A DNA stretch of 41,009 bases, taken from assembly GCA_964526475.1 (NCBI GenBank), contig CAZGKF010000033.1, positions 1 through 41,009 on the forward strand, read 5' to 3'. Of the stretch, positions 26,114 to 34,385 are shown one piece after another (position 1 is the stretch's first letter; every line of letters begins with the position of its first letter). The stretch comes from CAYVTV01 sp964526475. GTDB taxonomy: Bacteria > Bacteroidota > Bacteroidia > Bacteroidales > GCA-2748055. The notes under the pieces were generated by a model that saw nothing but the letters and a program-made list of their open reading frames with translations, had not been told where the DNA came from and ran no database searches. The position numbers and the translations under genes are program-made.

Positions 26114-26116
26114 TTG

Positions 26117-27205
26117 TTACCAGCCTTTTTTAATCAGTTCAACAATTTTTACACGGTCTGCATCGGTCACCCACCAGCCACAGGGAATGTGTATGAAGAT
26201 TTCATAAAAGTCATCCAATGCAGGGGTTCTACCGGGTTGCGCATTGAAAACGGAGTGCCGGTCATTTCGAAGGTGCAATGGCGAAGCTGCTACTCCGTTT
26301 TGTTTTAACATTTCAATAAAATCATCTCTTCTTTCAACTTTCAGGGTATAAAGCCAATAACTTGGTTCGGTATCCTTATAGTAGGGAATTAATGTTATAC
26401 CTGGTATATTTTTCAGGGCTTCGTCATAATACTGTCCGTTTTCAATGTACCTGCCAACGTTTTCTTCCAGGCATTCAAGCTGCACCAGGCCAATGATTGC
26501 GTTCACGTTGTTCATGTGGTATTTAAAGCCGGCTTCAGTGATATTATTTTCCGGGCGGGGTACTTTTTTATCCAGCCCAAACCAACGGAGTTTTCTGGCA
26601 CGATGATATTCTTCTTCATTTTTCAAACATAAAAGCCCCCCATCAACTGTAGTGATATGCTTTATAGCTTGGAATGAAAAACAAGTATAAGGTGAGTTGT
26701 TACCAATGTATTGGCCTTTGAAACGACTCATGAATGCGTGTGCCGCATCCTCTATAACAGGTATGTTGTATTTCTCAGAGAGTGCATTTATCCTGTACAT
26801 GTCGCAAACCATACCTGCATAATGCACCACCATGATTGCACTGGTTTTGGATGTTATGTTTGATTCGATGGAATCTGGTGAGATCAAACCGGTTGCCTTA
26901 TCAACATCGGCAAAAACAACTTTAGCCCCGGTTAATGCAATGGCGATGTTTGTAGGCTCAGCAGTCAAGGCGGTGCTGATCACCTCATCATCCTTTTTTA
27001 CCCTGGCAAGGATCAATGCAATATGTAAAGCTGCGGTACCTGAATTAAGCATCAAGCAATAAGGGTTTCCAAGCAATTCCGCAATTTTTGACTCAAATTC
27101 AACCGTTGCCTCGCCTTCGGCTATATATCCGCTGTACAGGATATTTTCCAACCTGGGCATAAGCTGTTCACGAGGGGGCAAAAATGGTTTGATAAGAGGA
27201 ATCAT
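26117..27205 (-). CDS. DegT/DnrJ/EryC1/StrS-family sugar aminotransferase
   Basis: A 362-residue PLP-dependent enzyme that transfers an amino group, usually from glutamate, to a keto sugar nucleotide. It shows LNSGTAALHIAL, the cofactor Asp153 in PVIEDAAHAFMS, and the Schiff-base Lys182 in CFSFQAIKHITTVDGG. No 4,6-dehydratase or 3-ketosugar-forming gene is present, so the keto-sugar substrate must be supplied by genes outside the window or by the bi-domain oxidoreductase. It is 10 bases downstream of the flippase and forms a tandem pair with the next gene. Confidence 0.92.
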   Translation of the reverse strand: MIPLIKPFLPPREQLMPRLENILYSGYIAEGEATVEFESKIAELLGNPYCLMLNSGTAALHIALILARVKKDDEVISTALTAEPTNIAIALTGAKVVFADVDKATGLISPDSIESNITSKTSAIMVVHYAGMVCDMYRINALSEKYNIPVIEDAAHAFMSRFKGQYIGNNSPYTCFSFQAIKHITTVDGGLLCLKNEEEYHRARKLRWFGLDKKVPRPENNITEAGFKYHMNNVNAIIGLVQLECLEENVGRYIENGQYYDEALKNIPGITLIPYYKDTEPSYWLYTLKVERRDDFIEMLKQNGVAASPLHLRNDRHSVFNAQPGRTPALDDFYEIFIHIPCGWWVTDADRVKIVELIKKGW

Positions 27206-27215
27206 TTGTTAAGTT

Positions 27216-28745
27216 TTAAGGAAAAAAGCGTTTAAGGAAGTAAATCTTACCAAGATTTGTATGAATAATAACCCTTTCCTCTTTATTAAGTCCTACAAAG
27301 TAAATTGTGACAATCGTTAAGACCAGAGAGAATAACGTTATGATGAATAAATTAAGGAGGCCTTCACCAAAAACAACTTTTAAAAAATACTGGGGGAGCA
27401 AAAGCATGGTAACCAAAGAAACCGGCAAAAGGGTTTTGGAAAAGTAATCGGATATTTTAAAGTTGGTCAATGCCGTCAAAATTCTAGTTTGCACAATAAT
27501 AAAAATGATTTCAGCTATTATGGTTAGAAAGATGATTGTATAAGGGGGAAAATTTAATTTGTAAAGCACATAAACCACAGGCAATGTAAATAAAAATAAA
27601 ATACTGAATACAGTTTTTGTCTTCCGGATATTTCCGGTTGCATCAATGGTTGCATCGAATCCGCTTTCAAGGCAACTAATGAGCCCCGATACCATCCGAA
27701 GCACAACAAACCAGGCAGTATATTTTGGCACTTCTTTAAGCCATAGTATTAGGATGGAATCAATTGAAAGTATTATGGGAACTGCCGGAAGAAGCATAAT
27801 GAAAAAAGTGTATTTAGATAGCTTGTAAATAAGCATCAAGGATCTTTCCTGATTTCCTCCGCTAAAGTTCTTCATGATTTGTGGAATAGCTGCCTGGTTC
27901 ATGTTTTTAACAAAAGCAAAGACAAACGCATTTACTTTTGATGCAATTCCGAAAGCAGCATTTAATACCGTTCCAAAAAACAGGTTAATAATTATCGCAC
28001 CACCCTGCCTGGATCCAACAGCGCCGGCAATATATACAAGTTGCCATCCAAAAAACCTGGTAACATCCCTGTAATTATCCCATTCGCGGTTTATTTTCCA
28101 TTTAACAATTTCAGAATATTTAATCTTGCTGTATGTGAAATAGGCCAAAGCAACTAAGAATTGAATGAAAAGGACATACATGGCGTAAGCCCGTAATTTA
28201 TTGCCGGTATGATAAATCAGGAGCAAGACTACTCCTAAATGAGCCGATGAATGAACAATCTCAATGATGGCTTTTACACTGAATTTTTCATGTATGGTAA
28301 TCACTCCCTGATAAGGCATGTTAATGGTTCCAATTACTGCTGACATAACGGAAAGATGGAGTACAAAAAGGGCATCTGGTATTTTTTCGGCCGCAACATT
28401 TAAGTAATTGTTAACATACCAAACACCTGCTATTTCAACAATAAGAAGAAGTAGTAAACTAAAAAAAACATGAAGAAGCAGGAGTGTATTAAAAACTTTG
28501 TTTGTGTTTCTTGTTTCCTTTTTCCCAATTTCAACAGCAATAAATCTGTTCGAGGTGGAAATCATGCTAGTGCTCATTAAATTCATCAAGGCTACAAGTC
28601 CACCAACAACTGCATACAATCCAAAGTCATCAGCGCCCAACTCAAGAAGGATAATTCTTGATGAATACAAGCCAATTGCTGTGGTAATCAGCAATCTGGA
28701 ATATAGAATAATACTGTTTTTAGCTATGAGCCTGTTTTCACTCAT
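27216..28745 (-). CDS. Polysaccharide flippase (Wzx-like, MOP superfamily)
   Basis: A 509-residue membrane protein with about 12-14 predicted helices, starting RLIAKNSIILYSRLLITTAI, a typical Wzx N-terminus. It has family-typical loops such as ELGADDFGLYAVVGGLVALM and MVSGLISCLESGFDATIDATG. It would flip undecaprenyl-linked repeat units from the cytoplasm to the periplasm for Wzy. Located downstream of wzc, separated from it by a repeat-rich block and a four-helix-bundle gene. The 5' leader (28746-29211) carries an imperfect hairpin but no convincing promoter. Confidence 0.9.
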   Translation of the reverse strand: MSENRLIAKNSIILYSRLLITTAIGLYSSRIILLELGADDFGLYAVVGGLVALMNLMSTSMISTSNRFIAVEIGKKETRNTNKVFNTLLLLHVFFSLLLLLIVEIAGVWYVNNYLNVAAEKIPDALFVLHLSVMSAVIGTINMPYQGVITIHEKFSVKAIIEIVHSSAHLGVVLLLIYHTGNKLRAYAMYVLFIQFLVALAYFTYSKIKYSEIVKWKINREWDNYRDVTRFFGWQLVYIAGAVGSRQGGAIIINLFFGTVLNAAFGIASKVNAFVFAFVKNMNQAAIPQIMKNFSGGNQERSLMLIYKLSKYTFFIMLLPAVPIILSIDSILILWLKEVPKYTAWFVVLRMVSGLISCLESGFDATIDATGNIRKTKTVFSILFLFTLPVVYVLYKLNFPPYTIIFLTIIAEIIFIIVQTRILTALTNFKISDYFSKTLLPVSLVTMLLLPQYFLKVVFGEGLLNLFIITLFSLVLTIVTIYFVGLNKEERVIIHTNLGKIYFLKRFFP

Positions 28746-28856
28746 ATTCTATATTTGGTCATATTATTTATCTGCAGTATCATTAACAACAATTTAATTT
28801 GAATTGTATATTCTCCCATTTAAGCTAAATAACTCCTTCAATCACAATTAGAACTC

Positions 28857-28910
28857 CAGACAGTTCGTTTCACATAATCAGTATAGCTTATGATGATGCG
28901 AACTATGTCC
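28857..28910. other. Imperfect long hairpin upstream of the flippase gene
   Basis: Outer arms AGTTCG (28862-28867) and CGAACT (28899-28904) enclose inner arms CATAA (28873-28877) and TTATG (28888-28892). Bases beyond the outer arms also pair partly (GACA/GTC). It lies 110-165 bases ahead of the flippase start, in a leader with no other feature. A regulatory leader, a terminator without a T tract, or chance are all possible. Confidence 0.35.
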
Positions 28911-28978
28911 AGAGCTAAGTCAATGCTATATAATATTGACTTTCGCCATCTAATGACCCCACCTGTCGGTATTCGGTG

Positions 28979-29145
28979 GTGTTGTTAAATTAGAGCTAAG
29001 GGCTAATAGTGAACAGGTTCTACTTCATATCGTAGTCAATAGTATTCGGTATGTTGTTATATCATAGCTAAGGAATAATAGTGAACAGGTTCTACTTCAT
29101 ATAGTAGTCAATAGTATTCGGTAATCGGTAATCGGTATTCGGTGG
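28979..29145. repeat. 72-bp direct duplication and GGTATTC/GGTAATC heptad array (downstream side of four-helix-bundle gene 1)
   Basis: A segment around GTGAACAGGTTCTACTTCAT occurs at 29009 and again at 29081 (period 72), each copy ending in TATTCGGTA. The second runs into consecutive 7-bp units GGTATTC/GGTAATC/GGTAATC/GGTATTC at 29112-29145. The words AGCTAAG and GTCAATG recur several times from 28913 to 29175. This lies between the flippase and the four-helix-bundle gene. Confidence 0.8.
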
Positions 29146-29211
29146 AGTTAAGTAGTTCAGAGCAAGGTCAATGGTATTTGGGGTTAAAGAATTACTATTT
29201 TAATAACCCTT

Positions 29212-29592
29212 TTATTTACAAAAGCTGGATGCTTTTTTTATCATACTCTGAACCATTTTACCTATGGATTCACACTTTCTTACCAGGTTTTCTGATTTTT
29301 CTGAATCCAAATATTTACATTCTTCGGCAATCTCCAGCCAATGCTGTGTTTCAAGCTGTTCTGCATCAGAATCTGTTAACTTTAAAATGAAATGCTGTTC
29401 ATACTTCCTTTTACCCCATGCCTCAGCTATCTGCGCCCCAACAGATCTCGAGGATCTTCTTATCTGATCCGTTAATGAATATTTTTCCTCCATAGGAAAA
29501 CTTTTACTTAAAAAATAAATGTCTTTTGAAACTTCCCTTTCCAGCTTATAAACCTCCAAATCCCTGAAACTCTTTACATACATATTTTTCAA
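29212..29592 (-). CDS. Four-helix-bundle protein (S23/IVP-like) 1
   Basis: A 126-residue helical, basic protein. The family block SLTDQIRRSSRSVGAQIAEA is diagnostic for the S23/IVP four-helix-bundle family first seen in 23S rRNA intervening sequences and related to the Avd protein of diversity-generating retroelements. Helix boundaries fit about residues 8-30, 38-60, 68-95 and 98-122. Avd is known to bind nucleic acid as a pentamer; the role of stand-alone members is unknown. The gene interrupts the polysaccharide locus between wzc and wzx and lies between two sets of 7-bp GGTATTC/GGTAATC repeats. No reverse transcriptase or template/variable repeat pair is present. A shorter start at ATG 29583 is possible. 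Confidence 0.88.
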   Translation of the reverse strand: MKNMYVKSFRDLEVYKLEREVSKDIYFLSKSFPMEEKYSLTDQIRRSSRSVGAQIAEAWGKRKYEQHFILKLTDSDAEQLETQHWLEIAEECKYLDSEKSENLVRKCESIGKMVQSMIKKASSFCK

Positions 29593-29618
29593 TTAAGATC
29601 TCATTTTAAAATTCTCTG

Positions 29619-29678
29619 ATTACTGAATACCGAGTACCATAGTCAATGGTATTCGGTAATCGGTATTCGGTATTCAGT
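29619..29678. repeat. Inverted heptad arrays upstream of four-helix-bundle gene 1
   Basis: Units in the complementary sense (ATTACTG-AATACCG-AGTACCA, 29619-29639) are followed head-to-head by GGTATTC-GGTAATC-GGTATTC-GGTATTC (29648-29675). The two blocks can pair around the ATAGTCAAT spacer. The units are the same heptads as at 29112-29145 on the other side of the gene. Confidence 0.85.
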
Positions 29679-29989
29679 GAATTTGTTTAAATAATCAGAA
29701 TTGTTTATAAACAACAAGCTACCAGTTAATGATTACCTTTCTGTACATGTGTAATGTATTCGATGTTGTAGCATCAGTACCAAATCAATGCCCAAAAATT
29801 ACCGACTCTGCCCCATTAAAACAAAAACCACCGATTACCGAATACCGAATACTCTATTCTATGTCCACCTCGAAGTTATTGCCTGAATAAAGTCAATTTT
29901 GCACCATCCAAACAAATACCGAATACTCTATCCTACTTCCTCCGCTAAATCAATGCCCAAATAATACCGACTTTGCTCTATCCAGGACC
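29679..29989. repeat. Non-coding repeat block before the wzc end
   Basis: About 310 bases without a gene. It holds inverted-sense heptads ACCGATT-ACCGAAT-ACCGAAT (29830-29850) and a shorter copy at 29915-29926. An AAATCAATGCCCAAA word begins at 29782 and again at 29947 (spacing 165), each time followed by an ACCGACT word and TGC. The block abuts the stop codon of the wzc gene at 29990. Confidence 0.75.
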
Positions 29990-32359
29990 TTATTCCTCAT
30001 ACTCCCTGTAATACCCGTACCTGTAACCGTAATCGCCGTTGTAATACCTGTAACCATTACTATAGTAGCCTTTATACCTGATATCGTTCATCACTATGCC
30101 CATATTTTTTATCTCCCCTTTCTTTGCAAGGTCCTCCAGCAAGTCGAGGATGCCTTTGCTGGAATAGTTCTGGCGGAGGAGGAAAAGGCTTGCATCAGAA
30201 AGTCTGGCAGCCAAAAGAGCATCTGTTACTATCCCGAAAGGAGGAGTATCCAGAATGATGAGGTCATATTCCTCACGTACGGCATCCATGATCTCTTTCA
30301 TGCGATAACTCTCAATGAGTTCTGCAGGATTGGGAGGAACAGGTCCCGCAGGAGCTATCCGGAGATTCTCAATGGCGGTGTCGCGGATGATCTCCTTACA
30401 GGTACTTTTGCCAATAAGGCAGGTACTTATTCCCTTACTGTTATCCACATTAAATATCTTGTGTATCATAGGCCTGCGCAGGTCAAGTCCCATCAGGAGT
30501 GTTTTCTTTCCTGCCATGGCAAAAATAGCCGCCAGATTCACCGAGCAAAAGGTCTTTCCCTCCCCGCTGATGGTGGAGGTAATCGCAATTACTTTCTGCT
30601 CTTTTTCCCTCATAAGGAACTGCAGGTTGGTGCGGAGTCCACGGAAAGATTCGGCAATGGCCGACTTCGGGTTTTCAAAGACGGGAAAAGCAGTTTCTAA
30701 AGTACTATGTCCAATAGTGCTGATGATGGGAACGGAGGTTTTGTTTTCCACATCCATGCGATTCCTGATCTTATTGTTGAGCTGATCAATCAGAAACAAA
30801 AGGGCAAAGGGGATGAAAACTGCCAGCGCGAGTCCCAGCAAATAGTTTGTCCGCGTTTTTGGGGCTATCCTGGCTGCATTTTCCGGCCTGGCAATGTCGA
30901 GCACCTTATTATCCGCCACATTAGAGGCTTTGGCAATGGCTGCTTCGGCTCTCTTCTGCAGGAGATAGGTGTATATCTGGTCGTTTACCTTGTACTGCCG
31001 CTGGATGCTTATAAGCTGCCTTTCGGTCACCGGAAGTTTCATCAGCTCCTGGTCTGCCAGGGCTATCTGCCGGCTGACTCCCTTCAGGGATATCTTGTTG
31101 TTCTGAATAAGGTTTTCGATGTTTTCCACCAGGGCCTGGCGGGTGGACTCGATGCGGGAGTTTATAAGCTCAAGTCGTGGATTGCCTACCTGGACCGTAA
31201 AGGCAAGTTCCGCTTTTTCCGCCAGCATCTGGTTAAGCTGGGTGATAAGCCCGGTGAGAAGCGGATCGCTTATGTCCACCGTGGAAGGAGCCACTATCTC
31301 GTTAAGGTTGCTTTTGTCCTTCACATATTGCACCAGGTACTCATAATACCTGCTCTGCAGTTCCAGCATGGCTTTCTGCTGCATATAGGCTTCCATACGT
31401 GTATATGCCATACTTCCTTCCTGGCTTATGCTGATAAGCCGGTTGCTAAGCCGGAAATTCTGCAGATCCATCTCTGCATCCCGGAGGGTGGTATCAATGA
31501 TCCCCAGCTGTTCATCAATGAAACTCACGGTGTTGATGGCTGTCTGGTTCTTGTCCTCCAGTCCCTGAAGGATATACACCTCCATAAGCTTGTTCAGGTA
31601 GTCGGTAAGCTGCTGAGCATTATGCCCGGTCATGGAAAGAAACAATACTGACCCCCTCCTTTCATCATTGGTGGTGATATTAATTGCATTTTTATACCGG
31701 TTGGAAAGGGAATTCAGGGTGTTCATAACGAAATAATACCTGCTCAGTGCAGAACTTTGACTGAATGTTTCCGGATCACGAAGGGAAAGGGTAAAATTGA
31801 AATATTCCGATTCGAACTTCTCTCCATACGCAACTTCCTCATCAATACCATAATTATCGTCTATCATCAGCCGGTAATGCGTATCACTGAAGAGGTCAAC
31901 ATACACGGGGTAGCCAAAGCGATTCGGAAGGGTAGTGTCGGGCACCACAATGAACGGACAGGAATTGTACAGATCCATCTCCAGTATTCCGCTTCGGCCA
32001 ACTCCTGTATAGGAAATGCCGAAGTCCAGTTCCTGCAGGATACGGTTGGCGAGGGAGTAGGATTTAAGTACTTCCGTTTCGTTCATCACCCTTTTCATGT
32101 TCCGGAATATCTCCATACCCGGCATAAGGTTCTCATACCCGGAAAGCCCTCCACCCCTGTTGCCTTCCTCGATGATGAGCGAGGCCTGCGCACTGAAAAC
32201 CGGTTTGGTATATCTGTTCACCAGCCAGGCAATACCCAGGGCAAGGAAGAGGGATATCACAAACCAGTACCAGTTGGCAAGGATAAGGAAGAAATACTTC
32301 CTCAGATCGAAATCATCCTCCGGATAGGGGGGCGTGGGGTTTTGGTAGTGGGGTTCCAT
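29990..32359 (-). CDS. Polysaccharide co-polymerase / tyrosine autokinase (Wzc-like)
   Basis: A 789-residue BY-kinase. The N-terminal Wzz-like segment has a first membrane helix at about residues 24-46, a long periplasmic domain rich in coiled coil, then a second helix (about 505-525, NYLLGLALAVFIPFALLFLI). The cytoplasmic kinase has Walker A TISGEGKTFCSVN (about 596-608), Walker A' LLMGLDLRRP and Walker B DLIILDTPPFG. The last 28 residues contain 12 tyrosines, the usual autophosphorylation cluster. It controls chain length and export together with the Wza-like lipoprotein. It is separated from the export gene by a four-helix-bundle gene with heptad arrays. Confidence 0.95.
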   Translation of the reverse strand: MEPHYQNPTPPYPEDDFDLRKYFFLILANWYWFVISLFLALGIAWLVNRYTKPVFSAQASLIIEEGNRGGGLSGYENLMPGMEIFRNMKRVMNETEVLKSYSLANRILQELDFGISYTGVGRSGILEMDLYNSCPFIVVPDTTLPNRFGYPVYVDLFSDTHYRLMIDDNYGIDEEVAYGEKFESEYFNFTLSLRDPETFSQSSALSRYYFVMNTLNSLSNRYKNAINITTNDERRGSVLFLSMTGHNAQQLTDYLNKLMEVYILQGLEDKNQTAINTVSFIDEQLGIIDTTLRDAEMDLQNFRLSNRLISISQEGSMAYTRMEAYMQQKAMLELQSRYYEYLVQYVKDKSNLNEIVAPSTVDISDPLLTGLITQLNQMLAEKAELAFTVQVGNPRLELINSRIESTRQALVENIENLIQNNKISLKGVSRQIALADQELMKLPVTERQLISIQRQYKVNDQIYTYLLQKRAEAAIAKASNVADNKVLDIARPENAARIAPKTRTNYLLGLALAVFIPFALLFLIDQLNNKIRNRMDVENKTSVPIISTIGHSTLETAFPVFENPKSAIAESFRGLRTNLQFLMREKEQKVIAITSTISGEGKTFCSVNLAAIFAMAGKKTLLMGLDLRRPMIHKIFNVDNSKGISTCLIGKSTCKEIIRDTAIENLRIAPAGPVPPNPAELIESYRMKEIMDAVREEYDLIILDTPPFGIVTDALLAARLSDASLFLLRQNYSSKGILDLLEDLAKKGEIKNMGIVMNDIRYKGYYSNGYRYYNGDYGYRYGYYREYEE

Positions 32360-32397
32360 GGTTTTTTTTATATTATTATGATATCAGTCAGAAAAAA

Positions 32398-32585
32398 GTG
32401 GGCAGTTGGCAGTTGGCAGTGGCGGTAGGTAGTAGGCAGTTGGCAGTGGGCAGTAGGTAGTTGGCAGTAGGTAGTTGGCAGTGGGCAGTGGGCAGTGGGC
32501 AGAAAAAAATAGAGAAAGTAAAAAAAGTTGGCAGTAGCAGTTGGCAGTAAAACAAAGAGAAAGTAAAAAAAGTGGGCAGTTGGTA
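32398..32585. repeat. GGCAGTN heptad array (downstream side of four-helix-bundle gene 2)
   Basis: A run of about 15 consecutive 7-bp units (GGCAGTT, GGCAGTG, GGTAGTA, GGTAGTT, GGCGGTA) covers 32401-32502. Shorter runs follow at 32527-32548 and 32571-32585, separated by a duplicated AGAGAAAGTAAAAAAAGT segment. It is not a CRISPR: there are no spacers. All open frames across it are low-complexity translations of the repeat. Confidence 0.93.
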
Positions 32586-32608
32586 AGCATAGTGAGTAAT
32601 TATGCAGG

Positions 32609-32989
32609 TCAATTTTTCGGAATAAATTTTTCTGGATTTTCTACCATATGATGTAATATCCTTCCTATCTCCTCTGATTTTTCGATAAGATCATTGTATT
32701 CTTCCTGTGATATGTAATTACAGGTTTTTGCAAAATCAAGAGAAACCTGTGATTCAGTATTTTCCATGTCTGCATCACTCATTTTGCTCGAGAAGTGCTT
32801 TGGATATTGCCTTTTTCTATATCCCTCTCCAATTGCCCTGCAAACAGCACGCGACGATCTCCGGATTTGATCTGTCAATTCATATTTTTCTACAGAAGGA
32901 AATCTCTTTGTAATTTCAAAAATGTCCATTGCCAAAGCAAATGCTTTTTTAAAAACGATCAAATCCCGAAAACTTCCAGCCATTATCAA
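32609..32989 (-). CDS. Four-helix-bundle protein (S23/IVP-like) 2
   Basis: A 126-residue paralogue of the product of 29212-29592. It shares SFRDL at the N-terminus and YELTDQIRRSSRAVCRAIGE in the second helix, the family signature; identity elsewhere is low, so this is not a recent duplication. It lies between the wza and wzc genes, with GGCAGTN heptads on one side (32398-32585) and the complementary-sense ACTGCCN heptads on the other (33022-33168), so the arrays are inverted with respect to the gene. Function unknown; nucleic-acid binding is plausible by analogy with Avd. The start could also be ATG 32983. Confidence 0.88.
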   Translation of the reverse strand: MIMAGSFRDLIVFKKAFALAMDIFEITKRFPSVEKYELTDQIRRSSRAVCRAIGEGYRKRQYPKHFSSKMSDADMENTESQVSLDFAKTCNYISQEEYNDLIEKSEEIGRILHHMVENPEKFIPKN

Positions 32990-33021
32990 GTATCAATTAA
33001 TATCATCCTTACTTTTTTATG

Positions 33022-33168
33022 TCAACTGCCTACTTTTTATTCCGCTATTCTACTGCCAACTGCCCACTGCCAACTTTTTTCACCCTGCCAACTGCCCACT
33101 GCCAACTTTTTTCCCTCTTAGCCGACTGCCAACTGCCCACTGCCAACTTTTTTCACCCTGCCAACTCC
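33022..33168. repeat. CTGCCAA/CTGCCCA heptad array (upstream side of four-helix-bundle gene 2)
   Basis: Four runs of CTGCCAA-CTGCCCA-CTGCCAA, separated by ACTTTTTTCACC- or ACTTTTTTCCC-type spacers, fill the gap between the four-helix-bundle gene and the stop codon of the export gene (33172), ending only a few bases from that stop. The sense is opposite to the array at 32398-32585. Confidence 0.93.
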
Positions 33169-33171
33169 CCC

Positions 33172-34005
33172 TCAATTAAAAAACCTCAGTATCACCAAAG
33201 TCGTAGAAATCGTACTGAACATGGTAGTGAGCACCAGGGTGATGGTGGGGATATTCAGCTTGAAGACTTTGCTGGAGATGGGTTCCACTATTACCACATC
33301 GTTGGGTAAGAGGAAGAAGGCTTCGGAGGAAAGCAGTTCTTTCTTTTTCAGGTTGATGCGGTATGTTTTTGTACCTTCCTCTGCCGGGCGGAGTACCAGT
33401 ATCCTTTCCCTGTCGCCGTGGTCTGTTATGTCACCGGCCATGCCAATGGCTTCGAGCACGGTAAGCTGGTTGTTGAAGTTGCGATACGTACCGGGACGGT
33501 TCACTTCGCCAATGACGGTGAACTTAAAGCTGATGAGCTTAACTATAACGGCTGCATCCCGCAGGAATTCCTCCGATCTGGTTTCTATCTCGCTGGTGGC
33601 TTCATCAACGGTTTTACCAACAACATTTACCTTGCCTACAATGGGAATGGCGATGTTTCCTTCATCATTCACCGTATAACCGTTAATGAACAGGCTCGTT
33701 TCGTTCTGGAACATCTGGTTGGTGCTTCTTCCGGATTCCATATTCAGTATGGTATTGATCTCCTCGTTGAGGGTGATGAAGCGGATATACAGTATATCCT
33801 GTTTCTGTATTTTGTATCCGGGTTTTTCAATATTGAAAAAGTTCTCCGCTCCCCCTTCGTCTATATCCTGCAGATAGGTAAGCTGTTTCTGTGTGGTACA
33901 GGAAAAGAGGAGAAAGAAAAACAGGGGGAGGTATGCCAAAGATATCCGGCCATGAGGGAATAGGCGGACTTTTTGTGGCAGACAAACAAATTTGGTTTTT
34001 AGCAT
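33172..34005 (-). CDS. Polysaccharide export outer-membrane lipoprotein (Wza-like)
   Basis: A 277-residue protein with a basic N-terminus, a hydrophobic stretch and a lipobox LLFSC ending at Cys36, so it should be an outer-membrane lipoprotein. The polysaccharide export (Poly_export) domain starts at about YKIQKQDILYIRFITLNEEI, followed by SLBB-like repeats with GYTVNDEGNIAIPIVGKVNV and FTVIGEVNRPGTYRNFNNQL. A C-terminal hydrophobic segment (TITLVLTTMFSTISTTLVIL) fits the membrane-spanning end seen in Bacteroidota export proteins. It works with the Wzc-like kinase. The region upstream (34006-34385) carries a palindromic repeat and no clear promoter. Confidence 0.93.
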   Translation of the reverse strand: MLKTKFVCLPQKVRLFPHGRISLAYLPLFFFLLFSCTTQKQLTYLQDIDEGGAENFFNIEKPGYKIQKQDILYIRFITLNEEINTILNMESGRSTNQMFQNETSLFINGYTVNDEGNIAIPIVGKVNVVGKTVDEATSEIETRSEEFLRDAAVIVKLISFKFTVIGEVNRPGTYRNFNNQLTVLEAIGMAGDITDHGDRERILVLRPAEEGTKTYRINLKKKELLSSEAFFLLPNDVVIVEPISSKVFKLNIPTITLVLTTMFSTISTTLVILRFFN

Positions 34006-34014
34006 AGATGAGGG

Positions 34015-34255
34015 TACTTTAAATAATAGTTTTTGTTTCTGATAACGCTGTCAGGTCTGCGACGCTGACAGGTTGCAATCTGCTGATAAAGGTGACTCAT
34101 TCTAAAATAGTTACTACTTAATTTTCAGAAATTGGAAATATCATTAAAAAAATGGTAAACCGCCTGAAGCTTCCCCTAATAACCCTGTCAGGGTTGCGAA
34201 CCCTGACAGGGTTTATGAAAAACAAAAAGAATCCAACTTTTTCTACCCTGCCAAC
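34015..34255. repeat. Palindromic composite repeat, copy B (full length)
   Basis: It opens TACTTTAAATAATAG, then a hairpin with arms CTGTCAG and CTGACAG (about 34048-34071). Next comes a middle segment with GCTGATAAAGGTGACTCATT and a near-perfect 33-base hairpin (34181-34213) with 15-base arms AACCCTGTCAGGGTT around a GCG loop. It ends ACAAAAAGAATCCAACTTTT. Copy C at 40660-40945 matches along its full length, and copy A at 690-830 is shortened. It sits directly in front of the export gene. Confidence 0.9.
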
Positions 34256-34348
34256 TTTTCAACCTCCCCCCCCCTCCCACAGCTCCGCCCCGTCAGTCAC
34301 AGGCTGAGCATTTAACCTGACTGATAAAGCGTTTATAATCTGTGTTTT

Positions 34349-34370
34349 ACTATACACTTAAAAGTATAGT
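34349..34370. other. Inverted repeat ACTATAC-N8-GTATAGT
   Basis: A perfect 7-base dyad just downstream of the regulator stop and upstream of the export gene's repeat leader. No T tract follows on the minus strand, so it is not a good intrinsic terminator. An operator for the locus or a chance AT-rich dyad are both possible. 34256-34348 holds a C-rich run and nothing else I can name. Confidence 0.35.
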
Positions 34371-34385
34371 AAATATATTATGCAA

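Noticed and set aside
30315..32428. Long plus-strand open frames opposite wzc
   Set aside because: They are antisense shadows of the strongly supported wzc reading frame, which has all kinase motifs.
32384..32612. Open frames rich in CPLPTANY or CQLPTAN repeats
   Set aside because: They are translations of the 7-bp array in several frames; a 7-bp unit gives a 7-residue peptide period in any frame. No gene is supported.
29212..32989. Diversity-generating retroelement accessory (Avd) genes
   Set aside because: The four-helix-bundle proteins resemble Avd in fold family, but no reverse transcriptase or adenine-substituted template/variable repeat pair is present.
29112..33168. CRISPR array
   Set aside because: The repeat units are 7 bp, contiguous and degenerate, with no unique spacers and no cas genes.
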